DNA from: an uncultured Lachnospiraceae bacterium
GTDB lineage: Bacteria; Bacillota; Clostridia; Lachnospirales; Lachnospiraceae
Assembly: GCA_900553355.1 (NCBI GenBank)
Contig: USDK01000088.1
Span: forward strand, 1 to 7,145
DNA length: 7,145 nucleotides
Reading direction: 5' to 3'
A model generated the notes under the pieces. That model made no database searches and was not told the origin of the DNA. It saw nothing but the letters and a program-made list of their open reading frames with translations. Both the position numbers and the translations under genes were made by a program. The number at the start of each line of letters is the position of its first letter. Position 1 is the stretch's first letter. Shown here piece by piece: positions 5,132 through 7,145 of the stretch.

Positions 5132-6283
5132 ATGGAAGTTATTAAAGATTTGCCGGAAGTTTTTGAAGAATTTGCAGAACAGCGCAAGAAATCATTCTTA
5201 TCAGTGAAAGAACTGAAGGATAAAGGCGTTCCGGTTGTGGGATCGTATTGTACATATTTTCCACAGGAGATTGCCATGGCGATGGGAGCTGCTACAGTGG
5301 GCTTATGCTCGACTTCAGATGAGACGATCACGGTAGCGGAAAAGGATCTGCCAAAGAACCTATGTCCGTTGATCAAGTCCAGCTATGGTTTTGCAATTAC
5401 AGATAAATGTCCATTCTTTTATTTTTCAGATGTGGTTGTAGGTGAGACTACCTGCGATGGCAAAAAGAAGATGTATGAATATATGTCTGAATTTAAGGAC
5501 GTATTTTTGATGGAGCTTCCAAATACCCAGGGAGAGCAGGCATTTAAGCTGTGGAAGAGTGAGATCATCCGGTTTAAGGAATATCTGGAGAAGAAGTTTA
5601 ACATAGAGATTACCGAGGATCAGATCCGTGAGGCTATCAGGATCAATAATGAGGGCCGCAGATCTCTGCGCCGTCTCTATGAAGTAATGCGCCATGATCC
5701 GGCTCCGATCACAGGATATGATCTGTTCAAGGTCCTGTATGGAAGCACCTTTAAGTTTGACCGGTCAAAGATCCCGGGAGAGGTGGACGCACTGGTAGAT
5801 AAGATTGAAAAGGAATATGCGGAAGGCAAGATGCAGGAGAAGAAGCCGCGTATCCTGGTAACCGGATGTCCGCTGGGCGGGGCGACTGAAAAGGTAATCC
5901 AGGCCATTGAAAATAACGGTGGTATCGTTGTTACATATGAAAACTGCACCGGCGCCAAGTCTATTGACAAGCTGGTGGATGAAGAGAATCCGGATGTATA
6001 TGATGCGCTGGCAAGAAGATATCTGGATATCGGATGTTCCGTCATGACGCCGAATCCAAATCGTCTGGAGCTGCTGGGAAGACTGATCGATGAATATAAG
6101 GTGGATGGCGTTGTAGAGATGATCCTGCAGGCCTGTCATACCTATAATGTGGAGAGTACCGGCATCCGCAGATTTGTAAATGAAAAGAAAAATATTCCAT
6201 ATATCGGAGTAGAAACAGATTATTCACAGGCAGATATCGGACAGCTGAATACCAGGATCGCGGCATTTATCGAGATGCTGTAA
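5132..6283 (+). CDS. Double-cubane-cluster anaerobic reductase (HgdB-like)
   Basis: Iron-sulfur reductase of the 2-hydroxyacyl-CoA dehydratase superfamily, 383 residues from ATG 5132. It has two related alpha/beta lobes: the N-terminal lobe includes VVGSYCTYFPQEIAMAMGA (about 35-53), and the C-terminal lobe opens with RILVTGCPLGGATEKV. Cysteines lie at 40, 59, 78, 93, 108, 246, 272, 302 and 335. In family members with known structure, a sulfide-bridged [8Fe-9S] double cubane is held by cysteines from both lobes; here C40, C78, C108, C246, C272/C302 and C335 are the likely pool, though I cannot assign them exactly. The single-subunit form without a partner subunit gene, directly followed by an ATPase activator, is the arrangement of the double-cubane proteins (DCCP type) rather than of true two-subunit dehydratases. 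Such proteins reduce small molecules such as acetylene in vitro; the natural substrate is unknown. A simple dehydratase-like role remains possible. Confidence 0.88.
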   Translation: MEVIKDLPEVFEEFAEQRKKSFLSVKELKDKGVPVVGSYCTYFPQEIAMAMGAATVGLCSTSDETITVAEKDLPKNLCPLIKSSYGFAITDKCPFFYFSDVVVGETTCDGKKKMYEYMSEFKDVFLMELPNTQGEQAFKLWKSEIIRFKEYLEKKFNIEITEDQIREAIRINNEGRRSLRRLYEVMRHDPAPITGYDLFKVLYGSTFKFDRSKIPGEVDALVDKIEKEYAEGKMQEKKPRILVTGCPLGGATEKVIQAIENNGGIVVTYENCTGAKSIDKLVDEENPDVYDALARRYLDIGCSVMTPNPNRLELLGRLIDEYKVDGVVEMILQACHTYNVESTGIRRFVNEKKNIPYIGVETDYSQADIGQLNTRIAAFIEML

Positions 6284-6308
6284 GTCTGGCAGAAAGCAGC
6301 CTGTGCAG

Positions 6309-6314
6309 AAAGGA
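6309..6314 (+). promoter_or_regulatory. Candidate ribosome binding site of the activator ATPase
   Basis: AAAGGA lies 12 nt before ATG 6327, a slightly long spacing, with the purine run AGAGAG directly abutting the ATG. The alternative GTG at 6303 has only a weak AGAAAG upstream. ATG 6327 also places the conserved GIDIGST motif at residues 5-11, as is normal for the family, so it is preferred. Confidence 0.55.
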
Positions 6315-6326
6315 TTGAATAGAGAG

Positions 6327-7088
6327 ATGAATTTTGTCGGGATTGATATTGGCTCTACTGCATCAAAGGTTTCCGTGCGTGGAGACAAAGAAATCAATTA
6401 CGTGCTTCCAACAGGATGGAGCAGTAAGGAGACAGCAAATACGATCAAGGAGAAACTTCTGGAAGAAGGTGTGGACGTAGATGCGCAGGATACAAAAGTT
6501 GTAGCCACAGGATACGGACGTGTTGCTGTAGATTATGCAGATTATGTCATTACAGAAATCACATGCCACGCCAGAGGAGGCAGAGAGTTTGCAGGAAATG
6601 ACTGTGCTGTGATCGACGTAGGAGGCCAGGATACCAAGGTGATTATCCTGGAGGCCGGGATGGTCAAAGACTTCCTGATGAACGACAAATGTTCCGCCGG
6701 AACCGGAAAATTTCTGGAGATCATGGCAAACCGGCTGGGCGTTACGCTTCAGGAACTGTTCGAGATGGCTGATCAGGGAACAATCCTGCCAATCAGTTCT
6801 CTGTGTACCGTATTTGCCGAATCCGAAGTCATCAATTACATCGGCGAAGGAAAGAACCGGGAAGATATCGCTGCCGGAGTAGTCGATTCTGTGGCGGCAA
6901 AAGTTGCGCAGCTGGCACAGAGAAAAGAACTACCGGAAAAGATCATTCTCACCGGAGGATTGAGCAGAAGCAGATACTTTACAGCACAGCTCTCCGAAAA
7001 ACTCGGACGGACCGTAGAGCCTACAGAAATGGGCAGGTACGCCGGGGCGATCGGGGCCGCGAAGCTGGCAGAAGAAAAAAGCCGCTAA
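6327..7088 (+). CDS. Activator ATPase of 2-hydroxyacyl-CoA dehydratase family (HgdC-like)
   Basis: ASKHA-fold ATPase (BadF/BadG/BcrA/BcrD family) that, as a homodimer with one [4Fe-4S] cluster, drives a low-potential electron into its partner reductase by ATP hydrolysis. The 253 residues show GIDIGST (5-11, first phosphate loop), ATGYGR (60-65), EITCHARG (77-84), IDVGGQDTK (96-104, second phosphate loop), NDKCSAGTGKF (119-129) with Cys122, SLCTVFAESEV (158-168) with Cys160, and adenosine-site TGG (209-211). Cys122 and Cys160 correspond to the two cysteines per subunit that bridge the dimer cluster in known activators. The length is normal. ATG 6327 is preferred over GTG 6303. It starts 43 nt after the reductase stop, on the same strand with no promoter or terminator between, and a terminator follows closely. 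It is very probably the dedicated electron donor of the reductase. It is a complete gene; nothing looks broken. Confidence 0.93.
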   Translation: MNFVGIDIGSTASKVSVRGDKEINYVLPTGWSSKETANTIKEKLLEEGVDVDAQDTKVVATGYGRVAVDYADYVITEITCHARGGREFAGNDCAVIDVGGQDTKVIILEAGMVKDFLMNDKCSAGTGKFLEIMANRLGVTLQELFEMADQGTILPISSLCTVFAESEVINYIGEGKNREDIAAGVVDSVAAKVAQLAQRKELPEKIILTGGLSRSRYFTAQLSEKLGRTVEPTEMGRYAGAIGAAKLAEEKSR

Positions 7089-7095
7089 CGATGGG

Positions 7096-7143
7096 GCTGT
7101 CGCATCAATGATTAGGAAATCATAGATGCGGCAGCATCTTTTT
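7096..7143 (+). terminator. Rho-independent terminator of the double-cubane operon
   Basis: Eight bases after the activator stop begins a long hairpin. GCTGTCGCATC (7096-7106) pairs with GATGCGGCAGC (7125-7135) through 11 pairs with one G-U wobble. After an A/A mismatch, ATGATT (7108-7113) pairs with AATCAT (7118-7123) around an AGGA loop. A five-T run (7139-7143) follows after ATC. A smaller hairpin, GATGC-GGCA-GCATC (7125-7138), directly abuts the T-run and could form instead. There is no T-run on the other side, so it works only for the plus strand. Confidence 0.88.
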
Positions 7144-7145
7144 GC

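Noticed and set aside
5132..7088. Reading the last two genes as a classical 2-hydroxyacyl-CoA dehydratase system for amino-acid fermentation.
   Set aside because: Only one reductase subunit gene is present, and no CoA-transferase or second subunit lies in the window. The single-protein plus ATPase layout fits the double-cubane type better, though genes beyond the window could change this.
1..7145. CRISPR arrays, tRNA or rRNA genes, riboswitches and toxin-antitoxin pairs.
   Set aside because: I saw no regularly spaced repeats, cloverleaf structure, conserved riboswitch core or toxin gene. The small Xre gene pairs with a DUF2975 membrane protein, not with a toxin.

Overview
The window reads as chromosomal DNA from an anaerobic, low-to-mid-GC Firmicute, most probably a Lachnospiraceae-type gut clostridium. 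This rests on strong AGGAGG-type ribosome binding sites, near-consensus sigma-A promoters with TG-extended -10 boxes, and a double-cubane-cluster protein with its activating ATPase, a gene pair typical of strict anaerobes. Genus-level placement is not possible by eye. Eight protein-coding genes fill almost all of the sequence. No tRNA, rRNA, CRISPR array or intact mobile element is visible, and no gene-free stretch exceeds about 160 bp.

Left part, minus strand (62-2675): a two-gene operon reads right to left, first an iron-dependent alcohol dehydrogenase, then a class-3-like aldehyde dehydrogenase whose start overlaps the end of the first gene by 20 bp. Together they would interconvert alcohol, aldehyde and carboxylic acid with NAD(P)(H). 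A near-perfect sigma-A promoter lies upstream. No terminator is visible in the 61 bp left beyond the aldehyde dehydrogenase.

Middle (2676-3626): a divergent promoter region of 156 bp separates that operon from a plus-strand Cof-type HAD phosphatase gene. The two promoters stand back to back, and a direct repeat covers both -35 boxes.

Centre (3627-4988): a compact plus-strand cluster encodes a four-helix DUF2975 membrane protein, a small YozG-like Xre/Cro-type regulator whose ribosome binding site overlaps the preceding stop codon, and a divergent GreA/GreB-family transcript-cleavage factor. A promoter and a 16-bp near-palindrome precede the cluster.

Right part (4989-7145): a promoter with an extended -10 leads into a probable two-gene operon. 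It encodes a 2-hydroxyacyl-CoA-dehydratase-like double-cubane-cluster reductase (383 aa from the preferred start) and its ASKHA-fold ATPase activator (253 aa from the preferred start). By family knowledge, the ATPase passes low-potential electrons to the reductase at the cost of ATP. The operon closes with a clear Rho-independent terminator. This pair is the most biologically interesting part of the window: the protein family is known, but its natural substrate is not.
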